From contig NZ_FNCG01000001.1 of NCBI RefSeq assembly GCF_900100945.1, positions 186,001 through 250,000 on the forward strand: a stretch of 64,000 nt of DNA. The letters run 5' to 3'. Each line of letters begins with the position of its first letter. Position 1 is the first letter of the stretch. A program made the translations under genes and the position numbers. This document shows, one piece after another, positions 17,327 to 25,723 of the stretch. The DNA is from Mucilaginibacter gossypii. GTDB taxonomy: Bacteria; Bacteroidota; Bacteroidia; Sphingobacteriales; Sphingobacteriaceae. A model generated the notes under the pieces. That model was given only the letters and a program-made list of their open reading frames with translations, was not told the DNA's origin and made no database searches.

Positions 17327-17890
17327 ATGGTAAATGCAGTTTTTGAATTTGAATTTAATAATCAGGTTGTTGAGTTTGATATCAGCGATAAAGATTTAAT
17401 GATCAATGCCACAGAAATGGGCAAAATCTTCGGTAAAAACCCAACAGAGTTTTTAAAGCTGAAACAAACTAAAGATTTTATTGACGAATTGAAAAGCATG
17501 CCCTTGCCTTTTAATGAATCGAATTTTGAAGGTAACAGCACAAAGAATTCTGCCGATCTGGAAGCCATGATATTTGTGAATAAGCTGGATGGGCTATGGA
17601 TGTGCGAAATTTTAGCATTGAAATTTGCAGGTTGGCTTAACCCTAAGTTTGAAGTTTGGGTGTATAGCACCATCCGGGAATTTTTGCCTAACTTAAGAGA
17701 TAACAACGAAGCCTATAAACAGATTGTAAAGTTCGAAGATCAGTTGGATAAACTGGTGAAGAAACTACAGGGTAATGCCGATTTTCAGGCCTATATGCAA
17801 TTACAGGAAAAATTGAAAAAGCTGCCTTACCGGATCAAACGAAATAACCAGGCCACTTTAAGGCAATACAGGCAATTGAAAGCTATTTGA
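17327..17890 (+). CDS. KilA-N domain protein
   Basis: A 187-residue protein. Residues about 10-125 look like the KilA-N DNA-binding domain: strands around FDISDKDLMINATEMGKIFG, followed by FLKLKQTKDFIDEL and the helix LDGLWMCEILALKFAGWLNP ending KFEVWVYSTIREFL. The C-terminal third is a charged helix rich in Lys and Gln (EDQLDKLVKKLQG), perhaps a coiled coil. KilA-N proteins are typical of phages and other mobile DNA, but no phage gene lies nearby. It stands alone between AT-rich gaps of about 260 and 230 bases. A transcriptional or DNA-binding role is inferred; the target is unknown. Confidence 0.85.
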   Translation: MVNAVFEFEFNNQVVEFDISDKDLMINATEMGKIFGKNPTEFLKLKQTKDFIDELKSMPLPFNESNFEGNSTKNSADLEAMIFVNKLDGLWMCEILALKFAGWLNPKFEVWVYSTIREFLPNLRDNNEAYKQIVKFEDQLDKLVKKLQGNADFQAYMQLQEKLKKLPYRIKRNNQATLRQYRQLKAI

Positions 17891-18123
17891 TATATTGTTT
17901 ATAAAAGAGGGGACTCAGCTTTCCCAGGGTTCGTTTTCCTCTCTTAAAAATATTTAACACTCCGGTTTGCTAATCTAATGTCATTAAATCACTGTTGATT
18001 TAGCATTAAATAATTGTTATCCTATTTTTTTTACTTTCGCTTTTTATTAGCTCCCGGGGAAATTCGGATTTGATCAATCCTTGCTGGTCACGTCTTGGGG
18101 GAAACTAAAGCAATGCGTTTTTC

Positions 18124-20058
18124 ATGAAAAGTAAATTGAGGTTGGCCGAATATAAAGTACTTTTATACAGGCTGTTTTTGGGATATTTGTTTTATTTTAT
18201 TGCAAGGGTATTATTCTTTACTTTTAATACGCACCTGTTTGCAGTTGACAGCTTTTGGGCGCTGCTCAAATTGTGCTATTACGGTATGGCCTTTGATACC
18301 ACGGCGCTGCTTTATATTAACAGCTTATTCATCTTGCTTAGCGTTTTACCTCTAACGGTAAACACCCGGCCCGGTTTTCAGAAGGGTATGGCTATCCTAT
18401 ATTTTGTTACCAATTTACTCGCCTACGCTACCAACTTTGTTGATATTATTTATTATCGCTTTAGCCAGGTGCGTTCAACGAGGGCAACACTTGATGTGTT
18501 GGCCGATGAGAACAACAAAAAACTATTGTTTACCCATTTTTCGGAAGCCTACTGGTATGTCATTATCATATTCATATTGTGTTCACTTTGCTGGATCTGG
18601 CTCTATAACCGGGTGAAGCTAACACCTGCCGCAGCACGGGATAAAAAAGTATATTTCTTATCATCTATAATATCGTTCGTGCTCATTCTGGCGCTGGTTA
18701 TCGGAGGCATTAGGGGCGATTTTGCACACAGTACCCGGCCTATTAATATGGTTGATGCTTATAAACACATCACGGTGCCCAACCAGGGTGATATTGTGCT
18801 GAATACCTCGTTCGCTATTTTCAGGACACTGGGCACCAACAACTACAAACTCCAGCACTGGACGGATGAGGCTTATATTAAAACCAACATCAAACCTATA
18901 AAACAATACAACACCAAGCCGGCTAATAAGCCTAATGTGGTGATCATTATACTCGAAAGTATGGCCCGCGAGTATTGGGGCAGTATGAACCGCGACGTTA
19001 ATATACCGGGATTTAAATCCTATACACCTTTTTTGGATTCAATCTCCGGCAGCAGTCTTATATTTACCAATGCCTACGCAACGGGCAGGCAATCAATCCA
19101 TGCCATGTCGTCGGTATTGGCGGGGATTCCCTCGTTTCAAAATGCTTTTACCTCATCGCCATATGCCAAACAGCAGATCCAGTCGATAGTGTCGGTTTGC
19201 GACAGCATGGGGTATCAGACTTCGTTCTTTCACGGGGCAGCCAACGGGTCGATGGGCTTCCAGGGCTTCGGCAGTATTTTGGGATATCAGCACTATTATG
19301 GCCGTACCGAATATAACGACGATAAAGATTTTGACGGCATCTGGGGCATTTGGGATGAATATTTTTTCCAGTTTATGGGGCATACGCTGAGCAATCAGAC
19401 ACAACCCTTTATGGCTACGCTGTTCACGCTGTCATCCCATGATCCATATCAGCTGCCCGAAAAATATAAAGCGAGGTTTAAGGGTGGTCCGCTGGCTATT
19501 GATAAATGTGTTCAGTATACGGATAATTCACTGCGGATTTTTTTCAATTATGCGAAGACCCAGCCCTGGTTTAACAATACCATTTTTGTGATCACGGCCG
19601 ATCATACCAGTCAAACTTATTATCCTGAATATAGTAAGCAGGTTAACCGTTTTGCTGTGCCTATCCTGTTTTACAGCGCCAACAGCGCTTATAATCTGAA
19701 AGGTGTGCGTACTGATCTGGCATCGCAAATGGATATTTACCCAACTGTGGTGGATTTGATTGGTTATAACAAGCCCTTCAGATCATGGGGGAGGAGTTTG
19801 GTAGGCAACCATCCTGATGAGCAGCCAAGGGTGATCAACTCAACAGGTAACATCTACCAGTTTATGCAGGGTAACTATACCTACCTGTTTGATGGCAAAA
19901 ACTTCACCGGCATTTTTGCCGTGGCCGACAAAGGACTGGAAAAAAACCTGATGACAGCGCAACCCAATGCCGAAATGCAAAAAGGCATGCAGGATTGTAA
20001 AGCCCTGATACAAGATTATACAGATAGGATTGTGAACGGGAAGCTGTTGGCGAGGTAG
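18124..20058 (+). CDS. LTA-synthase-like sulfatase-superfamily membrane protein
   Basis: A 644-residue protein with about five N-terminal membrane spans followed by an extracytoplasmic alkaline-phosphatase-superfamily domain. The first metal-binding loop is NVVIIILESMAREYWG with Glu near 278. The nucleophile position lies 46 residues later in ATGRQSIHAMSS, where Ser324 stands in place of the Thr of LtaS (E255/T300 in the staphylococcal enzyme). SSHDPYQLP and ITADHTS supply further metal ligands. Since a Gram-negative makes no lipoteichoic acid, it probably transfers phosphoglycerol or phosphoethanolamine to a glycan or lipid. It is monocistronic. Confidence 0.88.
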   Translation: MKSKLRLAEYKVLLYRLFLGYLFYFIARVLFFTFNTHLFAVDSFWALLKLCYYGMAFDTTALLYINSLFILLSVLPLTVNTRPGFQKGMAILYFVTNLLAYATNFVDIIYYRFSQVRSTRATLDVLADENNKKLLFTHFSEAYWYVIIIFILCSLCWIWLYNRVKLTPAAARDKKVYFLSSIISFVLILALVIGGIRGDFAHSTRPINMVDAYKHITVPNQGDIVLNTSFAIFRTLGTNNYKLQHWTDEAYIKTNIKPIKQYNTKPANKPNVVIIILESMAREYWGSMNRDVNIPGFKSYTPFLDSISGSSLIFTNAYATGRQSIHAMSSVLAGIPSFQNAFTSSPYAKQQIQSIVSVCDSMGYQTSFFHGAANGSMGFQGFGSILGYQHYYGRTEYNDDKDFDGIWGIWDEYFFQFMGHTLSNQTQPFMATLFTLSSHDPYQLPEKYKARFKGGPLAIDKCVQYTDNSLRIFFNYAKTQPWFNNTIFVITADHTSQTYYPEYSKQVNRFAVPILFYSANSAYNLKGVRTDLASQMDIYPTVVDLIGYNKPFRSWGRSLVGNHPDEQPRVINSTGNIYQFMQGNYTYLFDGKNFTGIFAVADKGLEKNLMTAQPNAEMQKGMQDCKALIQDYTDRIVNGKLLAR

Positions 20059-20186
20059 GGTTTCGATAGAAGCGGATACGCCTAATCAGTGTGGCAGGTA
20101 CACTTATTTGCTACATATCCACACCACCCCAACTTTTCAACAATACCCTAAAACCCCCGCTAATGCATTAACTTTACCCGATTAAC

Positions 20187-20194
20187 AGAAGGAG
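20187..20194 (+). promoter_or_regulatory. strong Shine-Dalgarno sequence before mutS
   Basis: AGAAGGAG, 7 bases before a TTG start codon. Shine-Dalgarno sequences are rare in this phylum, so its presence next to a weak start codon is notable and supports the TTG at 20202. Confidence 0.75.
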
Positions 20195-20201
20195 TAACCG
20201 C

Positions 20202-22811
20202 TTGGCTAAAGATACTACCAAAGAAACCCCCTTAATGCAGCAATATAATGCTATCAAAGTAAAGTATCCAGGTGCTTTATTGCTGTTTAGGGTGGGCGAT
20301 TTTTATGAAACATTTGGCGAAGATGCCGTGAAGGCTGCCGGTATTTTAGGCATCGTGCTTACCCGCCGGGCAAACGGCGCCGCTACACATATTGAGCTTG
20401 CCGGTTTCCCCCACCATTCGCTTGATACTTACCTGCCTAAACTGGTACGTGCGGGACAGCGTGTGGCCATTTGCGATCAACTGGAAGATCCTAAAACTAC
20501 CAAAACCATCGTTAAACGCGGTGTAACCGAACTGGTTACCCCCGGTGTCGCCACTAACGATAACATCCTTCAGCAAAAAAGCAATAACTACCTGGCCTCG
20601 CTGCATTTTGAAAAGAATACGATAGGCATTGCCCTGATCGATATCTCTACCGGCGAGTTCATGACCGCCCAGGGTAACAGCGATTATATTGATAAGCTGC
20701 TGCAAAGCTTTTCGCCCAGTGAAGTGATCTATCCCAAAAGCCGTACACGCGATTTTAAAGATACTTATGGCGATCGCTTTTACACCTATGCCCTTGACGA
20801 ATGGCCATACAGCGGCGATTACGCCACTGAAACGTTGCTTAAGCACTTTGGTGTAAAATCGCTCAAAGGCTTTGGTATTGATAAACTGAATTTAGGCATC
20901 ATCGCTGCCGGTGTTGCTATTCATTATTTGAATGAGACAGAACACCGTAACCTCGGGCATATTTCGGCCATCAGCAGGATTGAGGAGGATAGGTATCTTT
21001 GGCTCGACAGGTTCAGCATTCGCAACCTCGAACTGGTGGGTTCGGCCAATGAAAACGCCATGACACTGGTTGATGTGCTTGACCACACCTGCTCGCCTAT
21101 GGGCGCGCGTTTGCTGCGTCGCTGGATTGTGATGCCTTTAAAGCAAATCAAAGCTATCAATGACCGCTTAGGCGTGGTTGAATACCTGATAGAAAACGAA
21201 GAGCTGAGGGAAGAGTTGCTCCAATATCTACGCCAGATAGGTGATTTGGAAAGGCTCATCTCAAAAATAGGTTTACAAAAAGCCAATCCACGTGAGGTTT
21301 GCCAGTTAAAAAAGGCCCTAACCGCCATAGCCCAAATTAAACGCATAGCCGAATCATCACAAAGTGCCCCGTTACGCGCCATTGGCGAGCAGCTTAACCC
21401 CTGTGCACTAATTTGCGAAAAGATAGAACGTGAATTAAACCCCGAGCCTCCGGTGATGCTGGTAAAAGGTTCGGTGATGAACGAGGGTATTAACGAGGAG
21501 CTTGACCGTTTGCGTAAGATCGCCTTCGGCGGTAAAGGTTACCTGCTGGAGATTCAGAAGCGCGAAGCTGAATTAACGGGCATCCCATCGCTTAAAGTAT
21601 CGTTTAATAACGTGTTTGGCTATTATTTGGAGGTTACACACAGCCACCGGGATAAAGTGCCAACCGAATGGATCCGCAAGCAAACGCTGGTTAATGCCGA
21701 GCGGTACATTACCCCCGAACTTAAAGAATATGAAGAACAGATTTTAGGCGCCGAAGAAAAAATCTTCGCGCTTGAAACGCAGCTTTATAACGACCTGCTT
21801 TATTCGCTTGCCGAGTATATTAAACCTATCCAGTTGAATGCCCAACTGATAGCCCGTTTGGATGTGTTGCTCAACTTTGCAACCATCTCCATTAAAAACT
21901 ACTACGTTAAGCCCGAGATTAATGAAAGCAAGGTACTTGACATTAAGGGCGGTCGCCACCCTGTTATTGAAAAGAACCTGCCGATAGGCGAGGAGTACAT
22001 CACCAACAGCGTTTACCTCGATTCGGAAACCCAGCAGATCATCATTATTACGGGCCCTAATATGGCGGGAAAGTCGGCTTTATTAAGGCAAACAGGCTTG
22101 ATAGTACTGATGGCCCAAATGGGTTGTTTTGTGCCGGCTAAAGCTGCGTCAATAGGCCTGGTCGATAAGATCTTTACCAGGGTAGGTGCCTCGGATAACC
22201 TTTCATCCGGCGAATCGACCTTTATGGTGGAGATGAACGAAACTGCCAGTATCCTCAATAACCTGAGCGACAGGAGCCTGATCCTGCTGGATGAGATCGG
22301 TCGCGGTACTTCAACGTATGACGGGATCTCCATTGCATGGTCAATTGCCGAGTATCTGCATAATCACCCTACGGCAAGGGCTAAAACGCTGTTTGCAACC
22401 CACTATCATGAGCTTAATGAACTCAGCAATTCGTTTAACCGCGTTAAAAACTTTAATGTATCGGTTAAAGAAGTGGGGCAGCAGATCATCTTTTTACGTA
22501 AACTGGTACCGGGTGGCAGCGAGCACAGCTTTGGGATCCACGTGGCTAAACTGGCAGGTATGCCTTCAAAAGTACTTTCCCGTGCCAATGAAATTTTAAA
22601 GAAACTGGAAAATGAACGCACCGGCGGCGAGCATATCAAAGAAAGTATCCGCAAGGTTCAGAAACAAGCTGTACAAATGCAGATGTTTTCAATAGATGAC
22701 CCCGTATTGGTGAAGATACGCGATACCCTGAATAACCTTGATGTAAATACATTAACCCCGGTTGAGGCATTGATGAAGCTGGACGAAATCCAAAGGGTGG
22801 TGAAGAGTTGA
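20202..22811 (+). CDS. mutS: DNA mismatch repair protein MutS
   Basis: An 869-residue protein of normal length. It binds mismatches as a dimer and recruits MutL. The mismatch-reading Phe-X-Glu is in the N-terminal domain ([11 protein letters not shown]). The connector, lever and clamp domains follow, and the ATPase has Walker A GPNMAGKS at residues 618-625, the signature [11 protein letters not shown] and Walker [17 protein letters not shown], then FATHYHEL. Translation starts at TTG, supported by AGAAGGAG seven bases upstream and by the family N-terminus ([17 protein letters not shown]). It is followed by a long inverted repeat. Confidence 0.97.
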   Translation: MAKDTTKETPLMQQYNAIKVKYPGALLLFRVGDFYETFGEDAVKAAGILGIVLTRRANGAATHIELAGFPHHSLDTYLPKLVRAGQRVAICDQLEDPKTTKTIVKRGVTELVTPGVATNDNILQQKSNNYLASLHFEKNTIGIALIDISTGEFMTAQGNSDYIDKLLQSFSPSEVIYPKSRTRDFKDTYGDRFYTYALDEWPYSGDYATETLLKHFGVKSLKGFGIDKLNLGIIAAGVAIHYLNETEHRNLGHISAISRIEEDRYLWLDRFSIRNLELVGSANENAMTLVDVLDHTCSPMGARLLRRWIVMPLKQIKAINDRLGVVEYLIENEELREELLQYLRQIGDLERLISKIGLQKANPREVCQLKKALTAIAQIKRIAESSQSAPLRAIGEQLNPCALICEKIERELNPEPPVMLVKGSVMNEGINEELDRLRKIAFGGKGYLLEIQKREAELTGIPSLKVSFNNVFGYYLEVTHSHRDKVPTEWIRKQTLVNAERYITPELKEYEEQILGAEEKIFALETQLYNDLLYSLAEYIKPIQLNAQLIARLDVLLNFATISIKNYYVKPEINESKVLDIKGGRHPVIEKNLPIGEEYITNSVYLDSETQQIIIITGPNMAGKSALLRQTGLIVLMAQMGCFVPAKAASIGLVDKIFTRVGASDNLSSGESTFMVEMNETASILNNLSDRSLILLDEIGRGTSTYDGISIAWSIAEYLHNHPTARAKTLFATHYHELNELSNSFNRVKNFNVSVKEVGQQIIFLRKLVPGGSEHSFGIHVAKLAGMPSKVLSRANEILKKLENERTGGEHIKESIRKVQKQAVQMQMFSIDDPVLVKIRDTLNNLDVNTLTPVEALMKLDEIQRVVKS

Positions 22812-22816
22812 TTTTC

Positions 22817-22941
22817 GAAGTCCGAAAGTCCGATGTCCGTAAAGTCCGAAAGTTTTGACCTCTTGCCCGAAAGCCAGGAGCAGTTTTAATGAGTTATGCA
22901 TTTTTACTTCCGGACTTTCGGACATCGGCCTTGCAGACTTC
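22817..22941. repeat. inverted repeat of the AGTCCGAAAGTCCG type after mutS
   Basis: The left arm (22817-22853) contains GAAGTCCGAAAGTCCG, GATGTCCG and AAAGTCCGAAAGT. The right arm (22906-22941) is its imperfect complement, with CGGACTTTCGGACATCGGCC and GCAGACTTC. Arms are about 36 bases with a 52-base spacer. It begins 5 bases after the mutS stop and may act as its terminator. Confidence 0.65.
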
Positions 22942-23009
22942 TTCCACCCATGTTAATATGTTAAAAACATCCGCATCCTCTCAATAAACATTAAAGTTAA
23001 TTTTACTTT

Positions 23010-23576
23010 ATGAGCATATACCTGCGTCGTAGTTTTTATTTGTTTATACTTTTCCTTTCCCCATTTATATTAAGTTCATGTCACTCGCGCAAGGCCGCTA
23101 TGCGCGGCCAGCCGGGTGAGGTGGTTAATCCGTCACCTGATATCGCTTCAAAATATTCCGAAATTATGGAGGTTGATAAGGGCAGTATTCAAAATGGTCG
23201 CCTTTACGCTTTTATTGATCAATGGATGGGAACACCCTATAAATTTGGTGGATTAGATAAAGACGGGATCGACTGTTCAGGGCTGACTTTTTTGCTGGAA
23301 CAGCAGGTTTATGGTATTACCATTCCCCGCATGACCAGCAAGCAGATATCCGTCATCAAACGAAAATATGAAGACGAGCTAAAGGAAGGCGACCTGGTGT
23401 TTTTTGATTTCGACGGAAAGCAGTTTAGCCATGTGGGTGTTTACCTGCAAAATGGCTACGTAGTACATGCCAGCTCACGTCGCGGGGTTATCATCGTAAA
23501 ACTGCGCGATCCATCATTATACAAGTACTTTTCGAGGGCAGGTTCTATTGAAAATGTACCTACAAGCATGAATTAG
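23010..23576 (+). CDS. NlpC/P60-family (C40) peptidoglycan hydrolase lipoprotein
   Basis: A 188-residue lipoprotein with a lipobox at ILSSCHSR. The C-terminal NlpC/P60 domain shows the entry motif WMGTPYKFGG, catalytic Cys89 in GIDCSGLTF, His141 in FSHVGVYL and a third polar residue near VVHASS. Such enzymes cut D-Glu/meso-DAP or related peptide bonds in peptidoglycan, here at the inner face of the outer membrane or in the periplasm. Length is typical of the Spr/YdhO-like type. It is monocistronic. Confidence 0.93.
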   Translation: MSIYLRRSFYLFILFLSPFILSSCHSRKAAMRGQPGEVVNPSPDIASKYSEIMEVDKGSIQNGRLYAFIDQWMGTPYKFGGLDKDGIDCSGLTFLLEQQVYGITIPRMTSKQISVIKRKYEDELKEGDLVFFDFDGKQFSHVGVYLQNGYVVHASSRRGVIIVKLRDPSLYKYFSRAGSIENVPTSMN

Positions 23577-23697
23577 GTAATACAAATTTTAGGAGGATTT
23601 TTGCGAACTACACCAATATAAAGTTTAAATCGCCTTCATGTAATTCGTTAAAATTTGAGCCAATTTGTGCAGTAATTTTCAATAATTTTGCACCATC

Positions 23698-23826
23698 ATG
23701 GCCGACAAAAAAAAAGATTACTCATTCTGGACTAAGTACAAGCGGTTCGCAGGCACCGAGATCATGCTTTATGTGATCATGGTGCTTGGTATTATCCTCG
23801 GTATCGTGATATTTAGTTACCTTTAA
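23698..23826 (+). CDS. 42-residue single-span membrane protein
   Basis: A small gene found by reading between larger ones. The product starts MADKKKDYSFWTKYKRFAGT and then has one hydrophobic helix from about residue 22 to the end (LYVIMVLGIILGIVIFSYL), so it should sit in the inner membrane with a basic cytoplasmic N-terminus. Support: a TAATTTTG -7-type element at 23683-23690, basic-aromatic then hydrophobic layout, and use of ordinary codons. Transcription would begin almost at the ATG. The last 14 bases overlap the 3' end of the converging DUF3857 gene. The family is not recognised and the function is unknown. Confidence 0.65.
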   Translation: MADKKKDYSFWTKYKRFAGTEIMLYVIMVLGIILGIVIFSYL

Positions 23827-25723
23827 CTAAGGTAACGTTATCATTATCTACATCCGCAATTGACTGGTAAAAATCAACAAGGTCCTGATAGGTGTCTTTA
23901 CTATATGTACCATCTATGATCTGTAGCTTGCGACTGTATACCAGCTTATCCCCATTTACAGTTGCACTTGATTCAAACTTTCCGAAAGGTTTTTCGATAC
24001 TTACTTTTTTAGGGCGCATATCAACCTTGTATCCTGCGGGTAGGGTATAAGTGATCTCATCCTCATCGGTATATCCACGGTTAATGTAAACATCGTTATG
24101 TCGGTTACGGACCTCACGTAACGGCGAACTTACACGGTTGGCCGGGTTGGCCAGAAAAATTATTTTTCCGTCAGATACCGAGCCATAGTCTGTAGCCGAA
24201 ATTTTTAACGTTTCGGTGGTGTATGGTTGTTCAACTTTAAACTGCTTCAGATCTGCACTTTCAATATCAAGGTTATTAATGGGATAAATCTTCTTCAGAT
24301 CTTTGATCTGTTCTGTTTTCGATTCATAGATCACATGATCACGATCTTCATAATTAGTGCCCTTGAAATTGGTAACCATTGTGCCTGACAGGTTACCGTT
24401 GGCACTTAATGTAAAATTGGCTTTGCGTTGTTCAAGATTAGCCTGGGCCGTGTATTTTGGCGTATGCATTAATTTGCCACCTTGCGGTGTACAGGCCAGC
24501 ACAATACGGTCATCAGTGAAATCGCCTAAAAAGCCAAACGGTATGTTCTGACTGGTACATTCTAAAAAGGTGGTATCATTTTTAAAAGGCAGGCACAAAA
24601 TAACATGATTGCCCTGGTCCATGCTTGCAAAGTCGGGCTGAAAGTTTACTTTGGATGGTCCTGCTTCCACTACGCAGTAGTATGAATCAATGTTGATAGC
24701 CTTTAATAAGGCCTGCGTGTAGTTAACCAGGGCTTTGCAATCACCATAATTTTGAGCATCAACATCTGATGCCAGGAAGGGTTGATAACCGCCTATCCCT
24801 ACTTGTATACTAATGTAATGCGTTTTGCTTTGCATGTATTCATAAACCTTGCGCGCTTTGGCTTTAGGGTCGGTTATTGAACTTGTAAGCTCTTTTACTT
24901 TCGCCACTGTTTGAGGCGAAAGCTGCTGGCGGCCTGCGTTAAGCTTGTCATATTGCCATTGCCCAAGTTCTTTCCAGTTGGTAAATGAGCCACTGATACC
25001 ACGGTAAATGAATTTTTCGGGCGCTATTTCCAGCCTGGGCATTATTGATCGGTAAACAGGGCTGTAAGGTTCATGCTTTAAAGCTTTCAGGTTGCTAATT
25101 TGCCAGTTGTATGTTTGTAGCCCAAGCTTATTGGTGCCAATTGTTACCTTAACAGGTAAATTGGTTTGTTTGTATTTGATTTTAAAATCGGGCTTGCAGA
25201 TAAATGTATACGAGCTTTTTTCAACTGCTATACCATCCGAAGGAATAGGTTGCCAGCTCTCAAGGTCAAGTGATTGTTTTGACTTTACATCATACTCATA
25301 ACTTACGGTGTAAGGATAATCATTTACCCTGGGTTGATAATGTTTTATCTTTAGGTCGGTAAAAAGTGAAAAGCCATCGTGATTGCTGTCATCATCAAAG
25401 TCGCTTTCTGAAAATTTACCTGTGGGCTTGCCCCATTGGTTGTAAATCATTCCTTTTATATCCTTAATATAACGACTTTTGTCATGCCATATCGCTATAT
25501 CAACGTCATCGTCACCATTTTTATTGAGTACGGTTATTACTTGTTTTACGTGACAAAGTGTGTTATCTAAGTCTTTAACCTCAACAGTAACTTCCTCATT
25601 ACGCACTATTGAGCTGGCATAAGGCAAAAGGTCTTTTGAAATGAGCGATACGTCGTAGTTTTCCTGTGCTTTTACACAGGTTACCGCCAAAAAGATAAAA
25701 AGGGTAGTTAAAAATGCTTTCAT
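23813..25723 (-). CDS. DUF3857 / transglutaminase-like exported protein (intact triad)
   Basis: A 636-residue protein with a signal peptide (TLFIFLAVTCVKAQ). An N-terminal DUF3857 domain (KQVITVLNKNGDDDVD, YEYDVKSKQSLDLESW) is followed by a transglutaminase-like domain with ARKVYEYMQSKTHYISIQVG and a catalytic-type Cys in QNYGDCKALVNYTQALLKAI, then His in GNHVILCLP. A C-terminal DUF2569/DUF3858-like beta region ends the chain. The family is common in Bacteroidota, located in the periplasm or on the surface; the substrate is unknown. It overlaps the upstream homologue by one base (TAATG), so the pair is translationally coupled. Confidence 0.88.
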   Translation of the reverse strand: MKAFLTTLFIFLAVTCVKAQENYDVSLISKDLLPYASSIVRNEEVTVEVKDLDNTLCHVKQVITVLNKNGDDDVDIAIWHDKSRYIKDIKGMIYNQWGKPTGKFSESDFDDDSNHDGFSLFTDLKIKHYQPRVNDYPYTVSYEYDVKSKQSLDLESWQPIPSDGIAVEKSSYTFICKPDFKIKYKQTNLPVKVTIGTNKLGLQTYNWQISNLKALKHEPYSPVYRSIMPRLEIAPEKFIYRGISGSFTNWKELGQWQYDKLNAGRQQLSPQTVAKVKELTSSITDPKAKARKVYEYMQSKTHYISIQVGIGGYQPFLASDVDAQNYGDCKALVNYTQALLKAINIDSYYCVVEAGPSKVNFQPDFASMDQGNHVILCLPFKNDTTFLECTSQNIPFGFLGDFTDDRIVLACTPQGGKLMHTPKYTAQANLEQRKANFTLSANGNLSGTMVTNFKGTNYEDRDHVIYESKTEQIKDLKKIYPINNLDIESADLKQFKVEQPYTTETLKISATDYGSVSDGKIIFLANPANRVSSPLREVRNRHNDVYINRGYTDEDEITYTLPAGYKVDMRPKKVSIEKPFGKFESSATVNGDKLVYSRKLQIIDGTYSKDTYQDLVDFYQSIADVDNDNVTLVKGN

